Shown here: one piece after another, positions 1 to 8,234 of the stretch | Layout of the letters: each line of letters starts with the position of its first letter | Position numbering within the stretch: the first letter of the stretch is position 1 | Assembly (NCBI GenBank): GCA_014860585.1 | Contig: JACZJL010000032.1 | Location: 1-44,465, forward strand | Length of the DNA stretch: 44,465 nucleotides | Direction of reading: 5' to 3' | From: Bacteroidales bacterium | Lineage (GTDB): Bacteria > Bacteroidota > Bacteroidia > Bacteroidales > 4484-276 | The notes under the pieces: model-generated | What the model was told of the DNA's origin: nothing | The model's input: only the letters and a program-made list of their open reading frames with translations | The model's database searches: none | Made by a program: the position numbers and the translations under genes

Positions 1-373
1 GTTCAAGAAACTGAACCCTGTAATTGATCATAAACTCCTTTTGGGAGGGAGCGAAATATTCACTTCCATTCTTGAATGGGCTCCACTGCAGGTAATTGAT
101 CTCATCAGGGCGGTTGGCGTTCCTGAATTCGAAACTTGAACCCCACTGATTCACTTCGAGGCCAAGGTTTGTGGTATACCAGGTTTTGGTTTTTTCAGGA
201 TCGTCGGAAAAAAAGAAGATACCCCCGATCCCAGTTACACGCGGTGTAGTGTCGTTAACTTCTGTTTCATTCGGTTTTGTCTGGTTGGTTTTGTCACTCA
301 TCGATTTGTCTGTTATGGTGTTACAACTTGAAATCAGCAACGCAAGTATTGCAGTTTTGGTCAGGTTTTTCAT
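1..373 (-). CDS. VOC-fold lipoprotein, C-terminus cut by window edge
   Basis: Reading leftward from an ATG at 371-373, the frame stays open for 124 codons to the window edge, so only the N-terminal part is present. The first residues form a lipoprotein signal: a short positive start, a hydrophobic run (TAILALLI) and a lipobox ending in SSC, so the mature protein is probably anchored by a lipidated Cys near residue 17. A polar linker follows. From about residue 46 the sequence (IGGIFFFSDDPEKTKTWY, then NLGLEV) is typical of the first beta-alpha-beta-beta-beta unit of the vicinal oxygen chelate (glyoxalase/bleomycin-resistance) fold. The substrate cannot be told, and the metal ligands expected later lie outside the window. 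It is divergent from yccF. Confidence 0.75.
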   Translation of the reverse strand, partial: MKNLTKTAILALLISSCNTITDKSMSDKTNQTKPNETEVNDTTPRVTGIGGIFFFSDDPEKTKTWYTTNLGLEVNQWGSSFEFRNANRPDEINYLQWSPFKNGSEYFAPSQKEFMINYRVQFLE

Positions 374-474
374 TTGTCCGGATTCAGGTTATTATTTTGA
401 TTTTGTGAGTAAAGATGTGGCAAAGCTAAACAAATTGTACTACTTTCGTCACCACAATTCTAAGCATCTTATTT

Positions 475-852
475 ATGAATACACTTGGAAACCTGATCTG
501 GTTGATCTTCGGCGGGATAATCATAGCCATCGAATATTTAATCGCCAGCCTTTTGTTGATGATTACCATAGTTGGGATACCTTTCGGCCTGCAAACATTG
601 AAACTTGGAATGTTGGCACTCTGGCCTTTTGGACGGACAACCGTTCAGCGAAAATCAACTACCGGTTGTCTGTCAACAATGATGAATATTATCTGGATTT
701 TTATTGGCGGGATTTGGATTGCCCTGAGCCATTTTGCTTTTGGGTTGTTGCTGGCAATCACGATCATAGGAATTCCTTTTGCCCGTCAGCACTTTAAACT
801 GGCAGGTCTGGCGCTCACACCATTTGGAAGGGACATTGTCCCAGTTAGATAA
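475..852 (+). CDS. yccF: YccF domain inner-membrane protein
   Basis: A 125-residue, very hydrophobic protein made of two similar halves. Each half has an N-terminal membrane segment and a second hydrophobic stretch ending in the motif G-I-P-F-x-x-Q-x-x-K-L (GIPFGLQTLKL near residues 34-44 and GIPFARQHFKL near 100-110). This duplicated motif and the length identify the YccF (DUF307) family, whose function is not established. The protein should sit in the inner membrane with about four membrane segments. It is divergent from the VOC lipoprotein and convergent with the TerB-DnaJ gene. A longer frame that overlaps it from 171 has no family features and is a shadow. Confidence 0.85.
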   Translation: MNTLGNLIWLIFGGIIIAIEYLIASLLLMITIVGIPFGLQTLKLGMLALWPFGRTTVQRKSTTGCLSTMMNIIWIFIGGIWIALSHFAFGLLLAITIIGIPFARQHFKLAGLALTPFGRDIVPVR

Positions 853-894
853 ACTAAAGGCAATTACAATTCGACAACAGTTATGGTTAATGGT

Positions 895-1665
895 TTAAGC
901 CATTCCCCGTTCGGCTTTAATGGCATTGTAGGCAGCGTTGAGTTCCTGGAATTTTTCTTTGGCCGATTGTTGTACTTCCGGCCCTAAGTGGCTTAAGCGA
1001 TCAGGGTGATATTTGAGTGCCATTTGCCTGTAGGCTTTTTTTATTTCTTCATCGCTGGCATCCGGCGTGATTTCAAGGATTTTGTAATTGTTGAAATTGT
1101 CCTTGATAAACATGGCTTTGATGGAGTCAAAATCGGCTTTGGTGACCCTCATGTGAATCGAAATCTGCTCAATCAGTGCTGATTCTTCCGTCGTGGCTTT
1201 GCTGTCGGCCTGGGCAATCCCAAAAAGATAATGAAGCAGTTGCAGTTTGGATGAATAATCCATAAATCTCCCTACCTGCTGCGCTACATCACTGAGATGG
1301 TAGTTTTGTTTGAGGATTTCGCGAAGCAATAGTAACTGTTGCGCTGCTGCTTTTTCACCAAACTGGACAATCAGGAAGTTCCGGACATATTCAAGTTCCG
1401 ATTTCAACACCCTGTTATCGGCCTTCATTACTGATGCTGAGAGCATCAACAAGCTGACGGTGAAATCGCCGGTTTGTGTCTGTGGACGCCCGCTCCAAGG
1501 CTTGCTTTGATCATTCTCCTGCCCGGTAAGTGGCGGACGATACTCAAATTCGGCTGACTGCATGCTGTCATACATCGTACCGAATACGAAACCAAGCACA
1601 GCGCCAATTGGCCCACCCATTGCCCATCCAAGGCCACCACCGATCCATTTTCCGTATTTTGCCAT
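895..1665 (-). CDS. TerB-like and DnaJ-domain protein (DjlA-like)
   Basis: A 256-residue co-chaperone-like protein. Residues 8-30 are Gly/Ala-rich and hydrophobic (GGGLGWAMGGPIG), like the membrane or glycine-zipper start of DjlA proteins. Residues about 68-180 form an all-helical TerB-like domain, with acidic positions in ASVMKADNRV and AQADSKATTEE. Residues 192-254 are a complete J domain with the HPD tripeptide at 220-222, which stimulates Hsp70 ATPase in this family. The order TerB then J domain matches E. coli DjlA, so a role as an Hsp70 partner near the inner membrane is likely, though the client is unknown. It is read alone, convergent with yccF. Confidence 0.88.
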   Translation of the reverse strand: MAKYGKWIGGGLGWAMGGPIGAVLGFVFGTMYDSMQSAEFEYRPPLTGQENDQSKPWSGRPQTQTGDFTVSLLMLSASVMKADNRVLKSELEYVRNFLIVQFGEKAAAQQLLLLREILKQNYHLSDVAQQVGRFMDYSSKLQLLHYLFGIAQADSKATTEESALIEQISIHMRVTKADFDSIKAMFIKDNFNNYKILEITPDASDEEIKKAYRQMALKYHPDRLSHLGPEVQQSAKEKFQELNAAYNAIKAERGMA

Positions 1666-1780
1666 TAATGTATTTTTATTGCCTGTTTTATATCACAAGT
1701 TCTAATTTGCAACTTTCTGCTTCATCCCGTTTATTAGTTGCTTCTCACAGGCTTATCAACACTGCCAACAACCTGACATT

Positions 1781-1957
1781 CTATTTCACCGAATAAAAAC
1801 ACCTCTTTGGTGAATGGATCAACTCTTCTTTTACCAGAACTTTGATAACTTTGTCAACTGTGTTTTTGTCTAAGCCGGATTTCTCAGCTATTTCGCCGCC
1901 TTTCAAAGGTTCTTTCGATTCTTTTAAAGTTTTTAAAACGAGTTCTTTTGATTCCAT
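1781..1957 (-). CDS. 58-residue winged-helix DNA-binding protein
   Basis: A short gene that starts at ATG 1955-1957 and stops at TAG 1781-1783. The product is a compact winged-helix domain: helix 1 (SKELVLKTLKESKEP), helix 2 (KGGEIAEKSGL), recognition helix (DKNTVDKVIKVLVKEELI) and a short C-terminal wing ending CFYSVK. The pattern 'G-E-I-A-E-K-S-G-L-D-K-N-T-V' is a normal helix-turn-helix. No effector or dimerisation domain is present. The start lies 21 bases after the DUF1015 stop, so it is likely co-transcribed with that gene. It could be a MarR/LexA-like mini-regulator or an architectural protein; the target is unknown. Confidence 0.75.
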   Translation of the reverse strand: MESKELVLKTLKESKEPLKGGEIAEKSGLDKNTVDKVIKVLVKEELIHSPKRCFYSVK

Positions 1958-1978
1958 GGCACATTAGATTTTGTAATG

Positions 1979-3232
1979 TTAGATACTGTCGAGAAGATGA
2001 ACTACCAGTCCGCTACGAAGTTTCGGTTCAAACCAGGTAGTTTTGGGCGGCATGATATTGCCGGTATCTGCGATGTCGATGAGCTGTTTCATTGAAACGG
2101 GATAGAGTGCAAAGGCGGCTTTCATTTCGCCGGAGTTCACCCTGCGTTCAAGCTCGCCTAATCCGCGGATACCACCAACAAAATCAACACGTTCTGAAGT
2201 CCTGAGATCTTTAATACCGAGTAAATGATCAAGTACCAGGTTCGAGAGGATGGTCACATCCAGCACCCCGATTGGGTCATGATCGTCGTAAGTCCCTGGC
2301 ATTGCGGTAAGCGAAAACCATTGTCCATCCAGATACATCCCGAAGTTGTGCAAACGGTCGGGTTTGTAGATTGTATGTCCTTTTTCCTCAACCACAAAAC
2401 TCGATTTTAGTTTCCCGATAAATTCCTGCGAAGACATTCCATTCAGGTCGGTAACCACTCGATTGTAATCAATGATAGTTAATTGGTTATCGGGAAAATG
2501 AACAGCGAGGAAGAAGTTATACTCCTCATCGCCTTTGTGGTTAGGGTTGTTGTCCTTTTTTTCGTTACCCACCAGGGCGGCTGCTGCCGTTCGGTGGTGA
2601 CCGTCAGCGACGTAGGTGGCGGGAATTTTTCCGAAAAGTTCAATCAGTCTGTTGATCACTTTTTTGTCGTTAATCACCCAGAAATGATGACCAATTCCGT
2701 CTACAGCGGTGAAGTCATATTCCGGCTTGTGCGATTTTACCCAATCATCCACCATGTCATCAATTTCCGGAACGGCAGGGTAGCTGAAAAACACAGGCTC
2801 CATGTTGGCATTGGTGATGCGCACATGTTTCATACGGTCTTCCTCTTTTACCTTTCGCGTAAGTTCGTGTTTTTTTATCACATTGTTCATGTAATCCTCC
2901 ACAGCGGCGCATCCCACAAGTCCATACTGTGTTTTGCCGCTCATGGTCTGGGCATAGATGTACAGATAATTTCCGGCATCCGGCGCCAACCAGCCGTTTT
3001 TGCGAAACAGATGGAAGTTGTCTTGCGCTTTGTCATAAACCTCCTGCGCATAGTGGTCAATGTCTTCCGGCAGGTCAATTTCGGGTTTGATAATGTGCAA
3101 CAGTGAGTACTGATTGCCATGTGCTTCTTCCCTTGCTTCTTCGGAGTTAAGCACGTCGTAAGGTCGTGAGGCCAGTTTTGAAGCAATTTCTGCCGGTGGT
3201 CTCAAGCCTTTGAAAGCTTTTAAGATTGCCAT
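1979..3232 (-). CDS. DUF1015 family protein, neighbour of serine biosynthesis genes
   Basis: A 417-residue soluble protein with the marks of DUF1015: 'RPYDVLNSEEA' near residues 23-33, a His pair in GIGHHFW (179-185), and the box DGHHRTAAAA at 210-219. The DGHHR box looks like the phosphate-binding G-x-x-R box of ParB/sulfiredoxin-like folds, the fold of the free-serine kinase SerK; that link is my inference and not tested. No signal peptide or membrane segment is seen. It follows serC-serA in the same direction with the four-helix-bundle gene between, and leads into the small winged-helix gene. The neighbourhood points to serine or phosphoserine metabolism, but the reaction is unknown. Confidence 0.85.
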   Translation of the reverse strand: MAILKAFKGLRPPAEIASKLASRPYDVLNSEEAREEAHGNQYSLLHIIKPEIDLPEDIDHYAQEVYDKAQDNFHLFRKNGWLAPDAGNYLYIYAQTMSGKTQYGLVGCAAVEDYMNNVIKKHELTRKVKEEDRMKHVRITNANMEPVFFSYPAVPEIDDMVDDWVKSHKPEYDFTAVDGIGHHFWVINDKKVINRLIELFGKIPATYVADGHHRTAAAALVGNEKKDNNPNHKGDEEYNFFLAVHFPDNQLTIIDYNRVVTDLNGMSSQEFIGKLKSSFVVEEKGHTIYKPDRLHNFGMYLDGQWFSLTAMPGTYDDHDPIGVLDVTILSNLVLDHLLGIKDLRTSERVDFVGGIRGLGELERRVNSGEMKAAFALYPVSMKQLIDIADTGNIMPPKTTWFEPKLRSGLVVHLLDSI

Positions 3233-3263
3233 TTTAGATCAATTTGTATGGAAAAACGTTTTG

Positions 3264-3665
3264 TTAGTCTTCGTCGAAATTGTTACTGCGCTGCAAGGAG
3301 CCGATCAGCGCGCCAATCATTTTGGTTAATTCCATCGAATGGTTGCGCGATTCCTCGAAGTTCTCCTCGGTGATGTAATTCAGTGATTTGGCTATTGCGG
3401 TGTAAACAACACACTCGCGGATTGAGCTTTTGGCCATCTTAAGGTAATACACAAACTGTGTTTTGTTACGGGAGGAACCTTCGGCAATCTGCAATGCAAT
3501 AGCTTGAGCAGCATTTACAAATTTAGTTGTAAGGTTTTGCATCTCGTGGTCAGGAAAAAGAGAGGTATTATTGTGCACCCATTCCACGTAATTCAGCGCT
3601 TTGTGATATACCCTCAAGTCTTCAAAACGAAAAAAAGCCTGGTTGTTGTCGTTTAAGTTCTCCAT
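3264..3665 (-). CDS. Four-helix bundle protein (S23/IVP-like)
   Basis: A 133-residue, almost entirely helical protein. It has the family pattern: 'FRFEDLRVYHKAL' at 12-24, then a central helix with 'ALQIAEGSSRNK' (the N/Q-I-A-E-G box), and a last amphipathic helix ending the bundle. Relatives were first found inside 23S rRNA intervening sequences and are common as free-standing genes in Bacteroidota; they form small homo-oligomers of unknown role. Here it is not inside rRNA but between serA and DUF1015. A strong terminator between it and serA suggests it starts its own transcript with DUF1015, or depends on read-through. Confidence 0.85.
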   Translation of the reverse strand: MENLNDNNQAFFRFEDLRVYHKALNYVEWVHNNTSLFPDHEMQNLTTKFVNAAQAIALQIAEGSSRNKTQFVYYLKMAKSSIRECVVYTAIAKSLNYITEENFEESRNHSMELTKMIGALIGSLQRSNNFDED

Positions 3666-3704
3666 ATAAAATCATTTAGGGGATACAAGTAAATAAATTC
3701 GGCC

Positions 3705-3744
3705 AAAAAATCAGACCTGACGTTAGTTAAAAGTCAGGTCTGAT
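3705..3744 (-). terminator. Rho-independent terminator after serA
   Basis: A perfect 12-bp stem (3710-3721 with 3733-3744, arms ATCAGACCTGAC/GTCAGGTCTGAT) around an 11-base loop. On the minus strand the stem runs straight into six T residues (the A run at 3705-3710). It lies 31 bases beyond the serA stop and should end the serC-serA transcript before the four-helix-bundle gene. Confidence 0.88.
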
Positions 3745-3774
3745 AAATAGGCTGCAAAAATAATAATTATTCTC

Positions 3775-4701
3775 TTACTTCTTGTTAACCTGAAAAGTAG
3801 TATCTCCTTTTTCGAAATAATTAACGATCTGCCTTGCCGCTGCAATGCCGGCGTTGATGTTTGCTTCTGATGTCTGGGCGCCCATTTTCTTTGGCGTGAA
3901 AAAGAATCTTCCGGAATATTTTGTTTCGATCTCAGCCTGGCAATCAGGAGCAATGTCTGAAATGTACTTAAAATCCGGGCGTACTTCGAATACCTTCAGC
4001 AACCCTTCCTCATCAATCACCTCCTTGCGGGCAGTATTCACCAGTACTGCATTTTCCGGCATTAAAGATAGCAGTTCAAAACCGATGGATTTCCTGGTCT
4101 GTGCCGTTGCAGGGATATTCAGCGAAACGTACTGGCATGTTTTGTACAGTTCCTTCTCACTCTCCATCACTTTAACACCGGCTTTTGCAATCTCTTCTTT
4201 ACTTACGAACGGGTCGAAGGCAAACACATCCATGCCGATTCCTTTTGCGATGGAACCGACGAGTTTTCCGACATTCCCAAAAGCGTGTATTCCTAATGAT
4301 TTTTCACGCAGTTCGGTTCCTGATTTCCCGTCGAACTTGTTGCGGGCCATATAAATCATCATTCCAATGGCCAGTTCCGCTACTGCGTTTGAATTTTGTC
4401 CAGGGGTGTTCATGGCTACCACACCTTTTTCAGTGGCAGCGTTCAGGTCAATGTTATCATACCCAGCTCCGGCTCTTACGATGATCTTGAGATTTTTAGC
4501 TGCTTCAATCACTGCCCTGTCGGCAATGTCGCTGCGGATGATCATCGCATCCACATCGGCAACTGCAGCGATCAACTCGGCCTGGCTGGTGTATTTCTCA
4601 AGCAGCACAAGCTGGTGGCCTGCGCTTTCAACAACTTCTCTGATGGCCTTTACGGCTTTGGAGGCAAAGGGTTTATCGGTGGCAATCAATACTTTTTTCA
4701 T
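3775..4701 (-). CDS. serA: D-3-phosphoglycerate dehydrogenase, short type with Lys in place of catalytic His
   Basis: Oxidises 3-phosphoglycerate to 3-phosphohydroxypyruvate with NAD, the first step of serine synthesis. At 308 residues it has only the substrate and nucleotide domains and lacks the C-terminal ACT/ASB regulatory domains of longer SerA proteins. Visible features are RAGAGYDNID (76-85), the nucleotide loop GIHAFGNVG (137-145, with Ala at the first Gly of GxGxxG) and the substrate/catalytic Arg in VNTARKEV (R225). Where most relatives have the catalytic His in 'PHxGA', this protein has PKKMGA (Lys 271-272). From memory, a Lys-type group of short PGDHs is known from Bacteroides and Entamoeba. 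It follows serC by 18 bases and is co-transcribed. Confidence 0.93.
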   Translation of the reverse strand: MKKVLIATDKPFASKAVKAIREVVESAGHQLVLLEKYTSQAELIAAVADVDAMIIRSDIADRAVIEAAKNLKIIVRAGAGYDNIDLNAATEKGVVAMNTPGQNSNAVAELAIGMMIYMARNKFDGKSGTELREKSLGIHAFGNVGKLVGSIAKGIGMDVFAFDPFVSKEEIAKAGVKVMESEKELYKTCQYVSLNIPATAQTRKSIGFELLSLMPENAVLVNTARKEVIDEEGLLKVFEVRPDFKYISDIAPDCQAEIETKYSGRFFFTPKKMGAQTSEANINAGIAAARQIVNYFEKGDTTFQVNKK

Positions 4702-4719
4702 ATCCTTTTCTTTTAATGA

Positions 4720-5790
4720 TTAACCTTTCATCTTTTCAAATTCCTTCATGGTATCAACCAGTGCCTGAACACTTTCGACCGGTAATGCATTGTAAGTGGA
4801 CGCTCTGAATCCGCCAACCGAGCGATGACCTTTAAGCCCGACCATTCCTTTGGAGGATGCAAAATCGAGGAACTCCTGTTCGAGTGCTTCACGTCCGTCG
4901 TTCATCACAAAACAGATGTTCATCCATGAACGGTCTTCCTTGTTTACAGTCCCTTTGAAGAACGGGTTACGGTCGATCTCGCTGTAAAGCAGTTCGGCTT
5001 TGTGCTTGTTGATTTTTTCCATCGCAGCCACACCACCTTTTTCCTTCAGCCATTTGAGTGTTTGCAGTGCTGAGAAAACTGGCATTACAGGAGGTGTATT
5101 GAACATAGATTCTTTGTCTATATGTGTCTGATAGTTGAGCATTGTGGGAATCTTACGCTCTACTTTTCCCAACACATCATTGCGGATAATTACGAAAGTG
5201 ACACCGGCAGGAGCCAGGTTTTTCTGGGCGCCGCCATAGATGAGGGCGTATTTGGAAACATCTACCGGACGACAGAAAATGTCGGATGACATATCGGCTA
5301 CCAGTGGCACAGGTACATCAAAATCTTTCCTGATCTGGGTTCCGTAAATTGTATTGTTGGTGGTGATGTGGAAATAATCAGCGCCTCTTGGTACGGTGAA
5401 ATCTTTTGGAATGTAGCTGAAGTTCTTGTCTTTTGAGGAAGCTACCTCAATGGCTTCACCAAATAATTTAGCCTCTTTCAGTGCTTTTGATGCCCATTCA
5501 CCGGTGTTAAGGTAAGCCGACATTTTATTCATCAGGTTGTAGGGAACCATGCAAAACTGAAGACTTGCTCCACCACCGAGGAAGATCACGGAGTATCCTT
5601 CCGGGATGTTGAGCAATTCCTTGAACAAGGCAGTGGCTTCGTCCATTACTGCAACAAACTGCTTGCTGCGGTGTGAAATTTCAAGTAGCGACAGACCCGT
5701 GCCGGCAAAATCCCTGATAGCATTAACTGTTTCGTCCAGTGTGAACTGCGGGAGGATAGAAGGCCCGGCATAAAAATTATGTTTTTTCAT
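4720..5790 (-). CDS. serC: Phosphoserine aminotransferase
   Basis: Converts 3-phosphohydroxypyruvate and glutamate to phosphoserine; PLP-dependent, cytoplasmic, second step of serine synthesis. The 356-residue length is normal for SerC. Clear markers are the start '[10 protein letters not shown]' (5-14), EISHRSKQF (37-45), LGGGASLQF (71-79), VADMSSDIF (164-172) and the PLP-binding Lys190 in [12 protein letters not shown]. The C-terminus has the usual '[14 protein letters not shown]' block. It is the first gene of the leftward serC-serA unit, with a -7 promoter box about 50 bases upstream. No serB is seen in the window. Confidence 0.97.
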   Translation of the reverse strand: MKKHNFYAGPSILPQFTLDETVNAIRDFAGTGLSLLEISHRSKQFVAVMDEATALFKELLNIPEGYSVIFLGGGASLQFCMVPYNLMNKMSAYLNTGEWASKALKEAKLFGEAIEVASSKDKNFSYIPKDFTVPRGADYFHITTNNTIYGTQIRKDFDVPVPLVADMSSDIFCRPVDVSKYALIYGGAQKNLAPAGVTFVIIRNDVLGKVERKIPTMLNYQTHIDKESMFNTPPVMPVFSALQTLKWLKEKGGVAAMEKINKHKAELLYSEIDRNPFFKGTVNKEDRSWMNICFVMNDGREALEQEFLDFASSKGMVGLKGHRSVGGFRASTYNALPVESVQALVDTMKEFEKMKG

Positions 5791-5836
5791 ACCTAAAAAG
5801 TTTTAATGATTTGAAAAATGGTTAAGAATTTTGCTG

Positions 5837-5844
5837 CAAAGGTA
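5837..5844 (-). promoter_or_regulatory. serC: Bacteroidota -7 promoter box upstream of serC
   Basis: On the minus strand the bases read TACCTTTG, a full match to TAnnTTTG, ending about 47 bases before the serC ATG. No clear TTG box is seen at the usual -33 distance, so only the -7 element is supported. Confidence 0.5.
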
Positions 5845-5959
5845 GAACGATTTAGCGGATTTATCCCTATGAGAGAGTAAATTAGAACAATTCTGTTTAA
5901 GTCTGTTTTTTACCATTCGATCGCTTGCGATGAGTAAACGTACTTTCCTGGCGTAAACC

Positions 5960-6060
5960 TTTAAGTAACCTGATTTTTCTATTAAGACATGACTTCTATA
6001 TCGTAGAAGTGGTCAGGATGAAATACAAAGAATGAAATTTGTTTAAGCAACCTGGTTTTT
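5960..6060. repeat. Palindrome and flanking direct repeat in the serC/CAP intergenic region
   Basis: The 556-base gap between serC and the CAP-SPOR gene holds no gene. It contains a hairpin at 5992-6010 (ACTTCTA, 5-base loop, TAGAAGT) and a 19-base imperfect direct repeat TTTAAGYAACCTGRTTTTT at 5960-5978 and 6042-6060 on either side of it. The palindrome may be a diverged relative of the short palindromes found elsewhere in the window. I see nothing else in the gap except the promoter boxes near its ends. Confidence 0.45.
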
Positions 6061-6334
6061 GAATTGTAGTGCGATAGCAACCGTGATGTTTAAATAAAAA
6101 ATATTTCATCAGATGGATTCCTGATAACTTGAATGAAATTTGGAATGAAGGGAGCTTTGTTTTAAATTGGTTTACTCACAGAATTTATTCTGCATCTTTG
6201 GGAGTGTACATGCTTGAAAATCAATTATCAATTGTTATCACACAGGCACTTTTTAAATAGATAATGTTTTTGCTTTCATCCGGTCAACCATAAACTTTGG
6301 TAATGGAGTGATATCCGGCCAAAAAATAAATTCG

Positions 6335-6342
6335 TACTTTTG
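6335..6342 (+). promoter_or_regulatory. -7 promoter box of the CAP-SPOR gene
   Basis: TACTTTTG matches TAnnTTTG exactly. Transcription would begin a few bases downstream, near 6349. That would exclude the in-frame TTG at 6347 as start and favour the ATG at 6383. Confidence 0.5.
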
Positions 6343-6382
6343 AACCTTGAAAAAATGCCCGGTAAAATGGGTTCAACATATA

Positions 6383-7255
6383 ATGAACACTATGAATGGT
6401 TTGAGGAAAGTTAGCTTTTTGTTTTACTTTTTGCTCATGGTTGGATCACATCAGGTGATTGGGCAGGTTACAATTCCGGAGGATTTCTGCATCAGCGATG
6501 CTGAGTTAAAGTTGTTCAACCTGATCAACAGCTACAGGAAGGAGCAGAACCTGTCTGCCATCCCGATGTCGAAAAGCCTGAGTTTTGTGGCACGGCTGCA
6601 CGTGAACGATCTTTTTCACAACCGGCCGGATGTGGGCAACTGCAACCTCCACTCCTGGTCGGACCAGGGCAACTGGACCGAGTGCTGCTATGGCCGCGAC
6701 CCGGCGAACAGTACCTGTATGACTTCTAAACCCGGCGAACTGACCTCTTACGACGGTAAGGGCTATGAGGTGGCTTTCTGGGAGAGCCTCGACGCTGTGC
6801 CCGAAATCGTGCTTGACCTGTGGATCAGTTCAGAGGCATCGAACGACCTGATGCTCAACCTTGATACCTGGAAGGATAAGCCCTGGAAAGCAATGGGAGT
6901 AGGGATGTATCATGGATATGCAGTTGCCTGGTTTGGCGATGAGGAAGATGCAGACAAAGGGGTTAAGATTTGCGATTCAGCGCATCAACCGGAGCCGCTG
7001 CTCCAACGGGTTCTTCCCGTGCGCGAAACAACCGGAGTGCGTTACTATCTCGTTATTTCGAGTTTTAAGGAACGCAGCCAGGCCGAGAAGGAGGTAAAGG
7101 CGCTTCTTAGCAGGGGCTTCCGCAATCCTTCGGTCGTGCCGGCAAGTGATAACTTCAGGGTCTCCCTTGGCGACTACGACACACGTGAACAGGCGCTCGA
7201 GGCCAAAAAGAAACTCGGCGCCAAATACGATAAAGCATGGGTTCTGAAGCAATAG
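6383..7255 (+). CDS. Exported CAP-domain protein with C-terminal SPOR domain
   Basis: I start it at ATG 6383 (290 residues), because a -7 box lies at 6335-6342 and an in-frame TTG at 6347 would fall at the transcript start. Residues 1-28 are a signal peptide ending near VIGQ. The next ~170 residues resemble a CAP/SCP-like domain: the helix 'ELKLFNLINSYRKEQNLSAIPMS', then 'FVARLHVNDL' and 'NLHSWSD', and later 'GYEVAFWES'. Several Cys in the middle suggest disulfides in the periplasm. The last ~75 residues (YYLVISSFKERSQAEKEVKAL to the end) are a SPOR domain, which binds peptidoglycan stripped of stem peptides. The likely site is therefore the periplasm or cell wall. The biochemical role of bacterial CAP domains is mostly unknown. 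Confidence 0.82.
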   Translation: MNTMNGLRKVSFLFYFLLMVGSHQVIGQVTIPEDFCISDAELKLFNLINSYRKEQNLSAIPMSKSLSFVARLHVNDLFHNRPDVGNCNLHSWSDQGNWTECCYGRDPANSTCMTSKPGELTSYDGKGYEVAFWESLDAVPEIVLDLWISSEASNDLMLNLDTWKDKPWKAMGVGMYHGYAVAWFGDEEDADKGVKICDSAHQPEPLLQRVLPVRETTGVRYYLVISSFKERSQAEKEVKALLSRGFRNPSVVPASDNFRVSLGDYDTREQALEAKKKLGAKYDKAWVLKQ

Positions 7256-7306
7256 TCTGTTAAGCTTGTTCAACTTATTCAAGGACAACAAATTAAAGAT
7301 TTTAAC

Positions 7307-8062
7307 ATGAAAAAATACTTCATCATTACCGGGGCATCGAGGGGAATCGGGCAGGTATTTGCCGAAACCCTACTTGACGAAAATCACATTTTATTCCTGA
7401 TTTCAAGCAGCGAACACACGGAGATCGGGCAAAAAGCAATCCTGAAGAATTGCCAGGTGCACAGCATCGTGTATGATCTTTCCGAATTGAGCGGTATCGA
7501 CCGGTTGATATCAAATTTATTTGACCACATCGAAAAGAAGGATTGTAGCGGACTGTACCTGGTGAACAATGCCGCAGTTACCGAGCCGGTAAAGCCTGTT
7601 GATAGGCTAAATGCAGACGAGATACAAGCCAACCTTAATGTGAATTACCTGGCGCCTGTGCTGCTTTCATCATCATTTATCCGCCTGGCTGATAAATTTA
7701 AAGCGGAGAAAAATATCCTGAATATCACCTCCGGCGCTGCCGCCAGTCCTCACTATGGTCTGAGCCTTTACTGCAGCGCCAAAGCAGCTTTGGATCAGTT
7801 CACCCGCTGTGTGGCCGTCGAACAGAGCAACCGTAAAAACCCGGTGAAATTACACTCGATATCACCCGGTTTTGTTGATACGAGGATGCTCAAAAGCCTT
7901 ACGGAAAAAAGCCTTGACGATTTTGCCGGGCGCCCGATGTTTGAGGAGGTTTACCGGAGCGGAAAAGCCGCCGATGCTCAGGTGGTGGGGAAACGGATCA
8001 TTAGCCTTTGGCTTAAGGGACGCTTCAGGCATGGAGAAGTATCGCACATCGGAGAGTATTAA
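7307..8062 (+). CDS. Short-chain dehydrogenase/reductase (sepiapterin/benzil reductase-like)
   Basis: A 251-residue classical SDR with a Rossmann fold. TGASRGIG at 8-15 is the dinucleotide loop, NNAA at 87-90 the structural motif, and Ser142 with Tyr155-x3-Lys159 (YCSAK) the catalytic residues. The C-terminal part (SISPGFVDTRM, then 'GRFRHGEVSHIGEY') resembles the sepiapterin reductase and YueD benzil reductase subgroup more than fatty-acid reductases. Position 37 of the fold after the first beta strand carries Ser/Glu rather than a clear NADP Arg, so the cofactor is uncertain. The substrate is unknown. It lies 51 bases after the CAP-SPOR stop and 172 bases before the tricorn gene. Confidence 0.88.
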   Translation: MKKYFIITGASRGIGQVFAETLLDENHILFLISSSEHTEIGQKAILKNCQVHSIVYDLSELSGIDRLISNLFDHIEKKDCSGLYLVNNAAVTEPVKPVDRLNADEIQANLNVNYLAPVLLSSSFIRLADKFKAEKNILNITSGAAASPHYGLSLYCSAKAALDQFTRCVAVEQSNRKNPVKLHSISPGFVDTRMLKSLTEKSLDDFAGRPMFEEVYRSGKAADAQVVGKRIISLWLKGRFRHGEVSHIGEY

Positions 8063-8234
8063 ATTGTGCGGATGCGAACATGACCTTGTTGGTTTCCGAA
8101 CAAGCAGGTGTGCTATGAATTCAACTAAAACAGGCTTAATCACTGAATATAAACCGATTACAAAACATGGTATGGAAATGGGTAAACCATTCACCTCTAT
8201 TTAATTAGCATTTATTCACTTAACATTTTCCTCA

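Noticed and set aside
171-797. Rightward frame of 208 codons
   Set aside because: It runs antisense through the VOC lipoprotein and out of frame through yccF, and has no recognisable domain; yccF is the real gene.
2483-3106. Rightward 207-codon frame inside DUF1015
   Set aside because: Antisense to a well-supported family gene, with no domain of its own.
6347-6382. TTG start giving the CAP-SPOR protein 12 extra residues
   Set aside because: A -7 box at 6335-6342 puts the transcript start at about this codon, and the signal peptide is complete from ATG 6383.
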